NCBI RefSeq assembly: GCF_007671675.1
Contig: NZ_VCGW01000008.1
Location: 18,764 to 82,763 of the forward strand
From: Marinobacter maritimus
GTDB taxonomy: Bacteria > Pseudomonadota > Gammaproteobacteria > Pseudomonadales > Oleiphilaceae
Length of the DNA stretch: 64,000 nucleotides
Reading direction: 5' to 3'
A program made the translations under genes and the position numbers. This document shows positions 50,678 through 58,929 of the stretch, in pieces; the first letter of the stretch is position 1; each line of letters begins with the position of its first letter. The notes below the pieces were generated by a model that saw only the letters and a program-made list of their open reading frames with translations, was not told the origin of the DNA and did not search any database.

Positions 50678-53530
50678 CTACATGGCCTCAATGTCTGCGC
50701 GCTGCTGCTGCAGTCGGCTCAGATTACCCTGAACCTCCGCCAGCTTCTCCTGCTCCTTGGCAACAACCTCAGCCGGCGCCTTGGCAGTAAACTTCTCATT
50801 ACCCAGCTTGCCCTCCAGGCGCCCGATCTCCTTCTGCAAACGCTCAAGCTCCTTATCCAGACGCTTCAGCTCCGCATCCTTATCAATCAACCCGGCCATA
50901 GGCACCAACACTTCCATATCGCCAACCAGCTGAGTGGCACACATGGGGGCATTGTCACCTTCAAACCACTCAAGACTTTCCAGCTTGGCCAGCGAACTCA
51001 GGAACTGACGGTTTTCATTCATCCGGCGCTGACCTTCCGCGCTGTTGCCACGGAACAGGACCGGAATCTTCTTAGCCGGGGAAATGTTCATCTCGCCGCG
51101 AATGTTGCGCACGGCCACAATCACACCCTTCAGCCATTCGATGTCTTCGACGGCTTTAGCGTCGTGCTTGCTGGCATCCACTTGTGGGAACGGCTGCAAC
51201 ATGATGCTGTCCCCGGATTTCCCGGCCAGCGGTGCAATGCGCTGCCAGATTTCTTCCGTGATAAACGGCATGATCGGGTGCGCCAGGCGCAAAACAGTTT
51301 CCAGCACGCGCACCAGAGTGCGACGAGTACCGCGTTTGGCTTCGGCACTGGCGTTGTCGTCGCCCAGGGAAGGCTTGGAAAGCTCAAGATACCAGTCACA
51401 GTATTCGTTCCAGATGAACTCATACAAAGCGTGGGCCGCCAGGTCGAAACGATACTGATCCAGATGGCGGGTTACATCCTGCTCGCACTGCTGCAAGGCG
51501 CTGATGATCCAGCGATCAGCCAGTGACAACTCCACCGCTTCGCCATTTGAGCCGCAGTCTTCACCTTCGGTGTTCATCAGCACGTAACGGGCAGCGTTCC
51601 AGAGTTTGTTGCAGAAGTTGCGGTAGCCTTCCAGGCGCTTCATATCCCAGTTGATATCGCGACCAGTGGTGGCCATGGCCGCCAGGGTGAAGCGCAGGGC
51701 GTCGGTGCCGTGGGCAGAAATGCCTTCAGGAAATTCCTTTTCAGTCTGCTTGGCAATTTTCTTCGCCAGCTTGGGCTGCATCATGTTGCCGGTGCGTTTC
51801 TCCAGCAGCGGGGCCAGGTCGATACCATCAATCATATCCAGCGGGTCAATCACGTTACCCTTGGATTTGGACATTTTATCGCCGTGTTCGTCGCGTATCA
51901 GGCCAGTTACATACACCGTCTTGAACGGAACCTGGGGCGTGCCGTCTTCATTCTTCATGAAGTGCATGGTCATCATGATCATCCGGGCAACCCAGAAGAA
52001 AATAATGTCAAAACCAGTGACCAGAACATCCGTCGGATGGAAGGTTTTCAGGCGCTCGGTGATTTCCGGCCAGCCCAGAGTGCCGAAGGTCCACAGGGCA
52101 GAGCTGAACCAGGTGTCCAGAACATCGTCGTCCTGCTTCAGCGCGAAGTCTGCTGCCAGATTGTGCTTCTGGCGAACTTCGCCTTCGCTGCGACCCACAT
52201 AGATATTGCCTTCGGTGTCGTACCAGGCAGGAATGCGGTGGCCCCACCACAGCTGGCGGGAAATGCACCAATCCTGAATGTCACGCATCCAGGAGAAGTA
52301 CATGTTCTCGTACTGTTTGGGCACAAACTGGATACGGCCGTCTTCAACGGCTTCAATAGCTGGCTTGGCCAGAGTTTTGGCATCGGCAAACCATTGGTCA
52401 GTCAGCATCGGCTCAATGATAAGGCCGGAACGGTCGCCACGGGGTACGTTCAGTACGTGATCTTCTACTTGCTGCACCAGCCCTGCGACTTCCATGTCAG
52501 CAACGAGCTGCTTGCGGGCGTCTTCCCGGGTCAGGCCGGCGTAAGCTGAGGGCAGGGTACCATCCAGTTCGGTGTTTTCAGTGCCGTCGCTGTTGAACAC
52601 TTCTGCCTGCTCGCGGATGTTCGCATCCTGAGTCAGCACGTTCATCATCGGCAGGTTATTGCGCTTGCCCACGGCGTAGTCATTAAAGTCGTGAGCCGGG
52701 GTGATCTTGACGCAGCCGGAGCCTTTTTCAGGATCGGCATGGTGGTCGGCGATCACCGGGATGCGGCGGTTCACCAGCGGCAGCATGACAAACTTGCCGA
52801 TCAGGTGCTGGTAGCGCTCGTCGTCCGGGTGCACGGCTACGGCGGTATCGCCAAGCATGGTTTCCGGGCGGGTGGTGGCAACGACCAGATAGTCTTTGCC
52901 GTCTTGCGTCGTGGCGCCATCGGCCAGCGGATAACGCAGGTGCCAGAAAAAGCCTTTTTCTTCCTTGTTCTCAACTTCCAGATCCGAAATGGCGGTGTGC
53001 AGCTTCGGATCCCAGTTCACCAGGCGCTTGCCACGGTATACCAGGCCATCTTCGTACAGGCGCACAAACACTTCCTGCACGGCTTTGTAGAAGCCGTCGT
53101 CCATGGTGAAGCGTTCGGTATCCCAGTCCACCGAGTTGCCCAGCCGGCGCATCTGGCCAGTAATGGTGCCGCCAGACTCTTCCTTCCAGTCCCAGATACG
53201 CTTGATGAACTCATCGCGGCCCAGGTCATGGCGGGTTTTGCCTTCTTCCGCCGCCAGTTTTCGCTCAACAACCATCTGGGTGGCGATGCCGGCGTGGTCA
53301 CTGCCCACCTGCCACAGGGTGTTGTGGCCCTGCATGCGCTTGTAGCGGGTGAGGGTGTCCATGATGGTGTGCTGGAAGGCATGGCCCATGTGCAGGCTGC
53401 CGGTCACATTGGGTGGTGGGATGGCGATGCTGTAGGACTCGCCCTCTCCGCTGGGGCGGAAGTACCCTTTGGATTCCCAGTTTTCGTACCACTGGCGCTC
53501 AATGTTTTCTGGCTGGTAGGTTTTTTCCAT
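50678..53530 (-). CDS. valS: Valyl-tRNA synthetase
   Basis: Charges tRNA-Val and edits misactivated threonine. MEKTYQPENIERQWYENWE is the family start (950 residues); a longer frame runs back through palindromic element E and is rejected. HIGH-type PPPNVTGSLHMGHAFQH is near residue 45, the CP1 editing domain spans roughly 200-360, the KMSKS loop is GDKMSKSKGNVID near residue 555, and a C-terminal coiled coil (LDKELERLQKEIGRLEGKLG) ends the protein. Upstream come holC and pepA, as in E. coli (pepA-holC-valS), but here a 278-base gap with element E separates holC and valS. Confidence 0.98.
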   Translation of the reverse strand: MEKTYQPENIERQWYENWESKGYFRPSGEGESYSIAIPPPNVTGSLHMGHAFQHTIMDTLTRYKRMQGHNTLWQVGSDHAGIATQMVVERKLAAEEGKTRHDLGRDEFIKRIWDWKEESGGTITGQMRRLGNSVDWDTERFTMDDGFYKAVQEVFVRLYEDGLVYRGKRLVNWDPKLHTAISDLEVENKEEKGFFWHLRYPLADGATTQDGKDYLVVATTRPETMLGDTAVAVHPDDERYQHLIGKFVMLPLVNRRIPVIADHHADPEKGSGCVKITPAHDFNDYAVGKRNNLPMMNVLTQDANIREQAEVFNSDGTENTELDGTLPSAYAGLTREDARKQLVADMEVAGLVQQVEDHVLNVPRGDRSGLIIEPMLTDQWFADAKTLAKPAIEAVEDGRIQFVPKQYENMYFSWMRDIQDWCISRQLWWGHRIPAWYDTEGNIYVGRSEGEVRQKHNLAADFALKQDDDVLDTWFSSALWTFGTLGWPEITERLKTFHPTDVLVTGFDIIFFWVARMIMMTMHFMKNEDGTPQVPFKTVYVTGLIRDEHGDKMSKSKGNVIDPLDMIDGIDLAPLLEKRTGNMMQPKLAKKIAKQTEKEFPEGISAHGTDALRFTLAAMATTGRDINWDMKRLEGYRNFCNKLWNAARYVLMNTEGEDCGSNGEAVELSLADRWIISALQQCEQDVTRHLDQYRFDLAAHALYEFIWNEYCDWYLELSKPSLGDDNASAEAKRGTRRTLVRVLETVLRLAHPIMPFITEEIWQRIAPLAGKSGDSIMLQPFPQVDASKHDAKAVEDIEWLKGVIVAVRNIRGEMNISPAKKIPVLFRGNSAEGQRRMNENRQFLSSLAKLESLEWFEGDNAPMCATQLVGDMEVLVPMAGLIDKDAELKRLDKELERLQKEIGRLEGKLGNEKFTAKAPAEVVAKEQEKLAEVQGNLSRLQQQRADIEAM

Positions 53531-53657
53531 GGGTTTTTGCTGATGACCGTTTGGTTGATTCACAGGGGGAAATTGAAACGCTCGATTATACATGGTCGGC
53601 CGGATTGCGGCGAACCCATGCAGTTGGTTCTTTTTCAGGACTGGAAGTTGAGAGCTC

Positions 53658-53767
53658 TGTGAGCACGGAAGGGCTGTGCCAAAACACGCTACTAGCACAT
53701 CCGTGTGCGCTTGTTTCGGGCCGTCCTTGGCCCTCTACAGTTTTGGCACAGCCCTTCCGTGCTCACA
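53658..53767 (-). repeat. Palindromic dispersed element, copy E (valS leader)
   Basis: A perfect 28-bp inverted repeat (53658-53685 with 53740-53767) encloses a 54-nt core in minus orientation. On the minus strand the core holds GGCCAAGGACGGCC (53719-53732) and GCACACGGATGTGC (53695-53708), with AAGGA and ACGGA in the loops, and ends GTAGCGT. It is sense to valS and lies 127 bases upstream of its start, after holC. Confidence 0.9.
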
Positions 53768-53808
53768 TCCAGTCAATTTGCTGGCCGCTATAAGGCAAGA
53801 GGTTCAAG

Positions 53809-54339
53809 CTAACGCTTTCTTTGATCGTGAACCCTGGGCTCTATCCCCAATGCTCTGAGTTGCTTGAAATGTGCACGGGCCTGGTTGAGAACGGCGGAAT
53901 CATTGTGGGCTACCAGAGCGAGACGTTTGAATTTGTCTGCGTTTGCCGGAAGCGTCGCCGAGAGGATGATGACGGTGTCCCAGTCTTCTGCCACAGGCGG
54001 GCAGAGCAGGATGCCGACGGGGTCGGTGCAGATTGTGGCGGAGTCGGGCACGATGCTGTGGGGGATGAACGCGTCAGGGCTGAGGTTCCAGAGCAGGTTG
54101 TCCAGTTCTTCGGCCTGTTGGGTTGTATCACATACGATGCACACCCGGTCACCTTGCTGCCAGGCTTTATTTACAAGCTTGCTGGCGTGCAGGTTGCGGG
54201 CGGCAGGGGTGTCCTGGAGGAGAATGTGGAACCAGTAGCGCTGGTTCCTCTCTTCCTGCCCGGCTCCCCTATCAGCCACTTGACTGGAATCACCGGCAGC
54301 ATTGCTGCCGGCTTGCGCTGCCGGATTATTTTCCGGCAT
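53809..54339 (-). CDS. holC: DNA polymerase III chi subunit
   Basis: Clamp-loader accessory subunit that links the replisome to single-strand-binding protein and pairs with psi (HolD). The 176 residues begin with a polar 30-residue extension, then the chi fold: RYWFHILLQDTPAARNLHAS, KAWQQGDRVCIVCDTTQQAE and LDNLLWNLSPDAFIPHS. The ATG lies inside pepA (14-base overlap). The N-terminal extension is unusual compared with the 147-residue E. coli protein, whose start corresponds to about residue 34 here. Confidence 0.92.
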   Translation of the reverse strand: MPENNPAAQAGSNAAGDSSQVADRGAGQEERNQRYWFHILLQDTPAARNLHASKLVNKAWQQGDRVCIVCDTTQQAEELDNLLWNLSPDAFIPHSIVPDSATICTDPVGILLCPPVAEDWDTVIILSATLPANADKFKRLALVAHNDSAVLNQARAHFKQLRALGIEPRVHDQRKR

Positions 54340-55819
54340 GGGACATCAGGTAATCGACCAGCAGAGGAACCGGACGGCCAGAGGATCCTTTGGCTTTGCC
54401 TGAATGCCATGCAGTGCCGGCGATGTCGAGGTGGGCCCAGCGGTATTCTTTGGTGAAGCGCGACAGGAAGCAGGCAGCGGTAATGGTACCTGCCGAGCGG
54501 CCGCCGATGTTGGCCATGTCGGCAAAGTTGCTGTCCAGCAAACTCTGGTACTCATCCCAAAGTGGCAGGCGCCATGCCTTATCGCTGGCGCGATCGCCAG
54601 CAGCCAGCAGTTCGTTGGCCAGCTCATCGTTGTTTGCCAGTAGGCCTGTAGCTTCATGGCCCAGGGCAATGATGCAGGCACCGGTGAGGGTGGCCAGATC
54701 AATCACAACCTCCGGGTCGAATTTCTTCACGTAGGTGAGGGCGTCGCACAGTACCAGGCGGCCCTCGGCGTCTGTGTTGAGAATTTCAACGGTCTGGCCT
54801 GACATGGTGGTCACAATGTCGCCTGGGCGGGCGGCGTTGCCATCCGGCATGTTTTCAGCGGCAGCGATAACGGCAACCACGTTGATTTCCGGTTGGATCT
54901 CCGCCAGCACCTGCATCGCACCGAATACGGCTGCAGATCCGCCCATGTCGTATTTCATTTCATCCATACCAGCGCCCGGCTTGAGGCTGATGCCGCCGGT
55001 GTCGAAGGTGATGCCTTTACCCACAAGAACATGGGGCTTGTCTTTTGCCTTGCCCCCGCGGTATTCCATGACAATCAGGCGGGGTGGCTGAGTGCTACCT
55101 TGGCCGACCGCCAGAAGGGAGTTCATGCCCAGCTTTTTCATCTGCTTCTCATCAAGAATTTCGGTCTTGATGCAGTCGTAGTCGGTCGCCATTTTAACGG
55201 CTTGTTCGGCCAGCCATACGGGGTGACAGATGTTCGGTGGCGTGTTGCCCAAATCGCGGGTGTAATTCATGCCGCGGCCTGTCGCCAGGCCCAGATTGAA
55301 CGCTTCTTTCTGGGCTTTGCCAGTTCCTGAAGCGGCCACCATGATTTTGCTGAGTTTACGCGCGGCAGGTTTTTCACTCTTGAAATCGTTGAATGCGTAG
55401 AGTTGGTCTTCCAGTGTGCGGCCAATCAGGCTGAGCTTCGCGAGCTCGGCGCTTACATCTTCACTGCCGTTCAGTGTGGTGTCGGCAAGAGCGATCAGTG
55501 CACTCTTGGATGGGCCGTCTTTGAGGGCTCCTGTCATTGCGATAAGCGCTTTGCGGAAGCTGGCCGGACTGCGGTCTGCGTCTTTACCTGTGCCAACCAC
55601 TAACAGTCTGTTCCAGGTTTGGTCGCTCAAGGGAATAAGGTTCGTCTCTGCACTCTTGCCGCTGATGTCACCGGCTTTCTGGAGTTTACTGATCAGCCCG
55701 CCCAGTGCGCCGTCGGCCTCGTTAGTGGAGGCTGGCCAGTCACCTTTTTCGGGCAGGGCGACGACCAGACAGTCGGCTTTGGTATTCGCAATGGCTTTAC
55801 TGTTGAGACTGAAGTTCAT
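54326..55819 (-). CDS. pepA: Leucyl aminopeptidase (M17)
   Basis: A hexameric cytosolic aminopeptidase using two divalent metals; in E. coli also a DNA-binding accessory factor for Xer recombination. The 497 residues carry the M17 signature ILNTDAEGRLVL near residue 345, KGITFDTGGISLKPGAGMDE with metal ligands, and GSAAVFGAMQ. AGGAG precedes the ATG. It is divergent from lptF with 249 bases between, the same arrangement as E. coli pepA/lptF. Confidence 0.97.
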   Translation of the reverse strand: MNFSLNSKAIANTKADCLVVALPEKGDWPASTNEADGALGGLISKLQKAGDISGKSAETNLIPLSDQTWNRLLVVGTGKDADRSPASFRKALIAMTGALKDGPSKSALIALADTTLNGSEDVSAELAKLSLIGRTLEDQLYAFNDFKSEKPAARKLSKIMVAASGTGKAQKEAFNLGLATGRGMNYTRDLGNTPPNICHPVWLAEQAVKMATDYDCIKTEILDEKQMKKLGMNSLLAVGQGSTQPPRLIVMEYRGGKAKDKPHVLVGKGITFDTGGISLKPGAGMDEMKYDMGGSAAVFGAMQVLAEIQPEINVVAVIAAAENMPDGNAARPGDIVTTMSGQTVEILNTDAEGRLVLCDALTYVKKFDPEVVIDLATLTGACIIALGHEATGLLANNDELANELLAAGDRASDKAWRLPLWDEYQSLLDSNFADMANIGGRSAGTITAACFLSRFTKEYRWAHLDIAGTAWHSGKAKGSSGRPVPLLVDYLMSHAGK

Positions 55820-56068
55820 GAAAACTCCTGTTGGCTGTTCGGAAAAGCCGCCACGGTTGGCGGCGGGACTGATTTGTTCCTATTCTGGCAAATATTGGGG
55901 TTTGCGAACGTATTATCAAGATGGAGGAGCAGCTTACTTCGCTTTCTCAGCGAGTTATCTGTCGTGGCCTTAACGTCGCCGTACTGTCATTCAGCCCCAA
56001 GGTTACATAGAATACGCGCAGTTTTCCTATTCCTCCATGTTTCGGTCTACACGGGCAGAGAAACCGTT

Positions 56069-57172
56069 TTGAGCATTATTTTCCGCTATCTCACACGTCA
56101 GGTTATGGTCAGCATGGTTGCCGTTTCGGGCATCCTTCTGCTGGTGTTTATGAGCGGGCGTTTCCTCAAGTACCTGGCCGGAGCCGCAGAGGGCAAGATC
56201 GCGCCGGGTGTGCTGTTCGAGATCATGGCTTACCGGTTTCCCGGGTTTCTGGAGCTGATTCTGCCGCTGGGGCTGTTTATCGGCATATTGCTCGCTTATG
56301 GCCGGATGTACCTGGAAAGCGAGATGACGGTTTTATATGCCTGCGGCGTAAGTGATCGCCAGCTGCTTTCGAAAACCCTGATGGGCAGCCTTGTTGTGAT
56401 GCTGATCGTCGGAAGCATGAGCCTGGCGGTCTCGCCTTGGGGTATGACACAGGTTGAGAAAATTTTCGCCGAGCAAGCAAAAGCGACAGAATTTGAAATG
56501 CTCGCGCCGGGCCGTTTTCAGAAATTGTCATCGGGCGGCCGTGTGACCTACACAGAGAGTCTCAGTGATGACAAGCGACGCCTGGAAGGCGTGTTCATCG
56601 CCGAGTACGGTCGTGACGGCACGGGGGTGAGTATTATTGCCGCAGATTCCGGGTCACAGTTGATTGACGAGGAAACGGGCAGTCGTTTTCTGGTACTGGA
56701 AAATGGTGCCCGCTTTGATGGGGTGCCTGGCAAGCTTGACTACCAGATTACCGGTTTCGAGGCCTATGGTCTGAAGATCCGCAGTGGCAGCAGCGGTGAT
56801 GTCGAACTGGAAGAAGGCGTTTCAACCGGCCAGCTGATGCGTTCGGATGACCCCCGCGACCGCGCACTTCTACACTGGCGCTTTTCACTGCCGCTAATCG
56901 TTCCGATTGTGACGTTGCTGGCGGTTCGGCTCAGCCGTGTGAATCCTCGGCAGGGTCGTTTTTTTCATCTTTTGCCTGCAATGCTGGTCTATGTTGCCTA
57001 CCTTGGGCTGTTGATCGTAGCCCGTGACGCGATGGCCGAAGGTAAGGTGCCCGAATGGCTGGGTATGCTCTGGGTGCACGCCATCTTCCTGGCGCTTGGT
57101 CTCTGGCTTCAGTTTGGCCCGGCCTGGCTTCATAAAAAAAGGGTGAAGCGGGAAGGAGTGGCCAATGCGTAA
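56069..57172 (+). CDS. lptF: LPS export ABC transporter permease LptF
   Basis: Inner-membrane permease of the LptB2FGC machine that extracts lipopolysaccharide and passes it to the periplasmic bridge. The TTG at 56069 (LSIIFRYLTRQVMVSMV) aligns with the start of E. coli LptF and gives 367 residues. LELILPLGLFIGILLAYGRM and YLESEMTVLYACGVSDRQLL are the coupling-helix landmarks; six membrane helices flank a periplasmic beta domain (about residues 130-265). A candidate -10 TAGAAT lies near 56006. It overlaps lptG by 8 bases. Confidence 0.96.
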   Translation: MSIIFRYLTRQVMVSMVAVSGILLLVFMSGRFLKYLAGAAEGKIAPGVLFEIMAYRFPGFLELILPLGLFIGILLAYGRMYLESEMTVLYACGVSDRQLLSKTLMGSLVVMLIVGSMSLAVSPWGMTQVEKIFAEQAKATEFEMLAPGRFQKLSSGGRVTYTESLSDDKRRLEGVFIAEYGRDGTGVSIIAADSGSQLIDEETGSRFLVLENGARFDGVPGKLDYQITGFEAYGLKIRSGSSGDVELEEGVSTGQLMRSDDPRDRALLHWRFSLPLIVPIVTLLAVRLSRVNPRQGRFFHLLPAMLVYVAYLGLLIVARDAMAEGKVPEWLGMLWVHAIFLALGLWLQFGPAWLHKKRVKREGVANA

Positions 57173-58226
57173 AATTGACCACTATGTAATGCGCAATGTG
57201 GGTGGCGCCATGCTCCTGGTGATGGTGGTAGTGCTGTCGCTGGATTTCATTTTTGCGTTCGTCGCGGAGCTTGAAGACACGCGCAACAATTACCAGATTC
57301 TGGACGCGCTCTGGTATGTGGTCCTGACTTTGCCTCGCAGGATTTATGACTACCTCCCGCTGGGAGCTTTCATGGGGTGTCTGGTCGGTCTGGGTGCGAT
57401 GGCCAGCTCCTCCGAGCTCACAGTTATCCGCGCTGCCGGGGTTTCTCTGAAGCGCGTAGTCTGGTCGGCGATGAAGCCTGCGTTGGTGGTGGTGCTCGCA
57501 GGTGTTCTTATTGGTGAGTATGTGGCTCCTCCGGCGGAGCGAACCGCGCAGAGTTACAAGGCCGTTGCGCTTGGAGCGGGCCAGAATGTCGCCGCGGCGC
57601 ACGGGGTGTGGCATCGCGAAGGAAATATCTTCATGCACCTCAATGCTGTGCAGCCTAATGGCGTCTTGCACGGTATTACCATGTTCCGCTTCAACGATCA
57701 GCGGCAACTGATGGCGTCGAGCTTTGCCGAGCGGGCGATCTATCAGGGTGATCATTGGCGGCTGGAAAATTCTACAACTACGCGTCTTGAGGGTGACACA
57801 ACAAGCCGCGAGGATCATCCGTCGTTGCGCTGGGAAACAGGCCTGACGCCTGATGTTCTGAGTGTATTGATCGTCAAGCCGGAGAACCTTTCGATGCTTG
57901 GCCTGTTCACCTACGCCAGCTACCTCGGCGATCAGGAGTTGAACGGCTCTCCCTACTGGTTGGCGTTCTGGAAGAAGGCGCTGATGCCACTGGGTACCGG
58001 GGTAATGGTGATGGTCGCGATTTCGTTTATCTTCGGGCCGTTGCGCTCGGTTACCATGGGTTTTCGTGTATTTACGGGGTTGCTTGTTGGTCTCATTTTC
58101 AAATACATGCAGGACCTTTTGGGGCCTATGAGCCTGGTTTACGGATTTAACCCGATACTTGCGGTGCTTGTGCCGATTGCAGTGAATGCGGTGGTTGGTG
58201 CCGTATTGATGCGCCGGGCAGGATAG
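57165..58226 (+). CDS. lptG: LPS export ABC transporter permease LptG
   Basis: Partner permease of LptF. The 353 residues start MRKIDHYVMRNVGGAMLLVM and include LPRRIYDYLPLGAFMGCLVG and MASSSELTVIRAAGVSLKRV, the helix contacting LptB, followed by a periplasmic jellyroll and two final membrane helices. Its ATG lies in the last codons of lptF (ATGCGTAA). lptF and lptG are usually essential with kdsA-dependent LPS. Confidence 0.97.
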   Translation: MRKIDHYVMRNVGGAMLLVMVVVLSLDFIFAFVAELEDTRNNYQILDALWYVVLTLPRRIYDYLPLGAFMGCLVGLGAMASSSELTVIRAAGVSLKRVVWSAMKPALVVVLAGVLIGEYVAPPAERTAQSYKAVALGAGQNVAAAHGVWHREGNIFMHLNAVQPNGVLHGITMFRFNDQRQLMASSFAERAIYQGDHWRLENSTTTRLEGDTTSREDHPSLRWETGLTPDVLSVLIVKPENLSMLGLFTYASYLGDQELNGSPYWLAFWKKALMPLGTGVMVMVAISFIFGPLRSVTMGFRVFTGLLVGLIFKYMQDLLGPMSLVYGFNPILAVLVPIAVNAVVGAVLMRRAG

Positions 58227-58248
58227 CGTAGCCGCCCGGCATTCGTCT

Positions 58249-58788
58249 TCAGCTAGTCTTGGCTTTATGGGGAAGGGCAACGACCACGCTGTCTGAAAGC
58301 CTGTCCGTTATGGAAAGTCCGTTGATGGGGTAAAACAGCGCAATCATCGCTGGAGCGGTGAGGAAAAGTGTTGCAGAACCGAGGTAATAGCCGGCCAGTA
58401 GAGCCACGAAAAATACGGCAGCTGCGGTCAGGTAGCGGCGAAGTGCCTGGCTCCAGCTCACGGAAGAGCCGTCGAGGTTTTCTATCCGTACGCGCCACAC
58501 CTGCATGCCCAGTGTCTGACCAATGCGTGTCCAGAAGTAGGCAAAGAACAGGTACATCACCAGAAACAGTACAAACGTCAGGCCAGGATCGCCGGATAAC
58601 TGGCCCGCTTCCGCTTTTTGTTCGAGTTGATCCCAGCCCGTAATCCAGCCGGTTATCATTGTGTATATCCAGGTGGCGACCAGAAGTACGGCAATACTGA
58701 TCAGGCCGTCGTAAATAACGGCCAGTGATCGTTTGAGAAACGTCGCTGGGGGAAGCAGTTCGTCAGCGGCGTGGAAGCGGCGGGGCAT
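58249..58788 (-). CDS. RDD family membrane protein
   Basis: A 179-residue protein with three to four membrane helices and the RDD-type motif LKRSLAVIYDGLISIAV in the first helix, where the family's Arg-x-x-x-x-x-x-Asp spacing is visible. TLGMQVWRVRIENLDGSSVSW is a second conserved segment. RDD proteins have been linked to ion transport in some halophiles, but its role here is unknown. It converges on lptG (22-base gap) and is divergent from alaS. Confidence 0.85.
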   Translation of the reverse strand: MPRRFHAADELLPPATFLKRSLAVIYDGLISIAVLLVATWIYTMITGWITGWDQLEQKAEAGQLSGDPGLTFVLFLVMYLFFAYFWTRIGQTLGMQVWRVRIENLDGSSVSWSQALRRYLTAAAVFFVALLAGYYLGSATLFLTAPAMIALFYPINGLSITDRLSDSVVVALPHKAKTS

Positions 58789-58929
58789 GGGCTCTCCTGT
58801 GATTTTTCACGTTTTTCCTGTACTCGGCGTGTGCTAGAGTAGCCGATTTGCACACGCGTGTAAGTATTCGTATTCAATCGCGGATCCTGCCGTTTTACGG
58901 TGGGATTTCTGGAAAGGTATCAAAGGGCT

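Noticed and set aside
13085..53767. The five elements as a CRISPR-like or IS-end array
   Set aside because: Copies are tens of kilobases apart, singly placed, in both orientations, without spacers, target-site duplications I can see, or transposase/cas genes.
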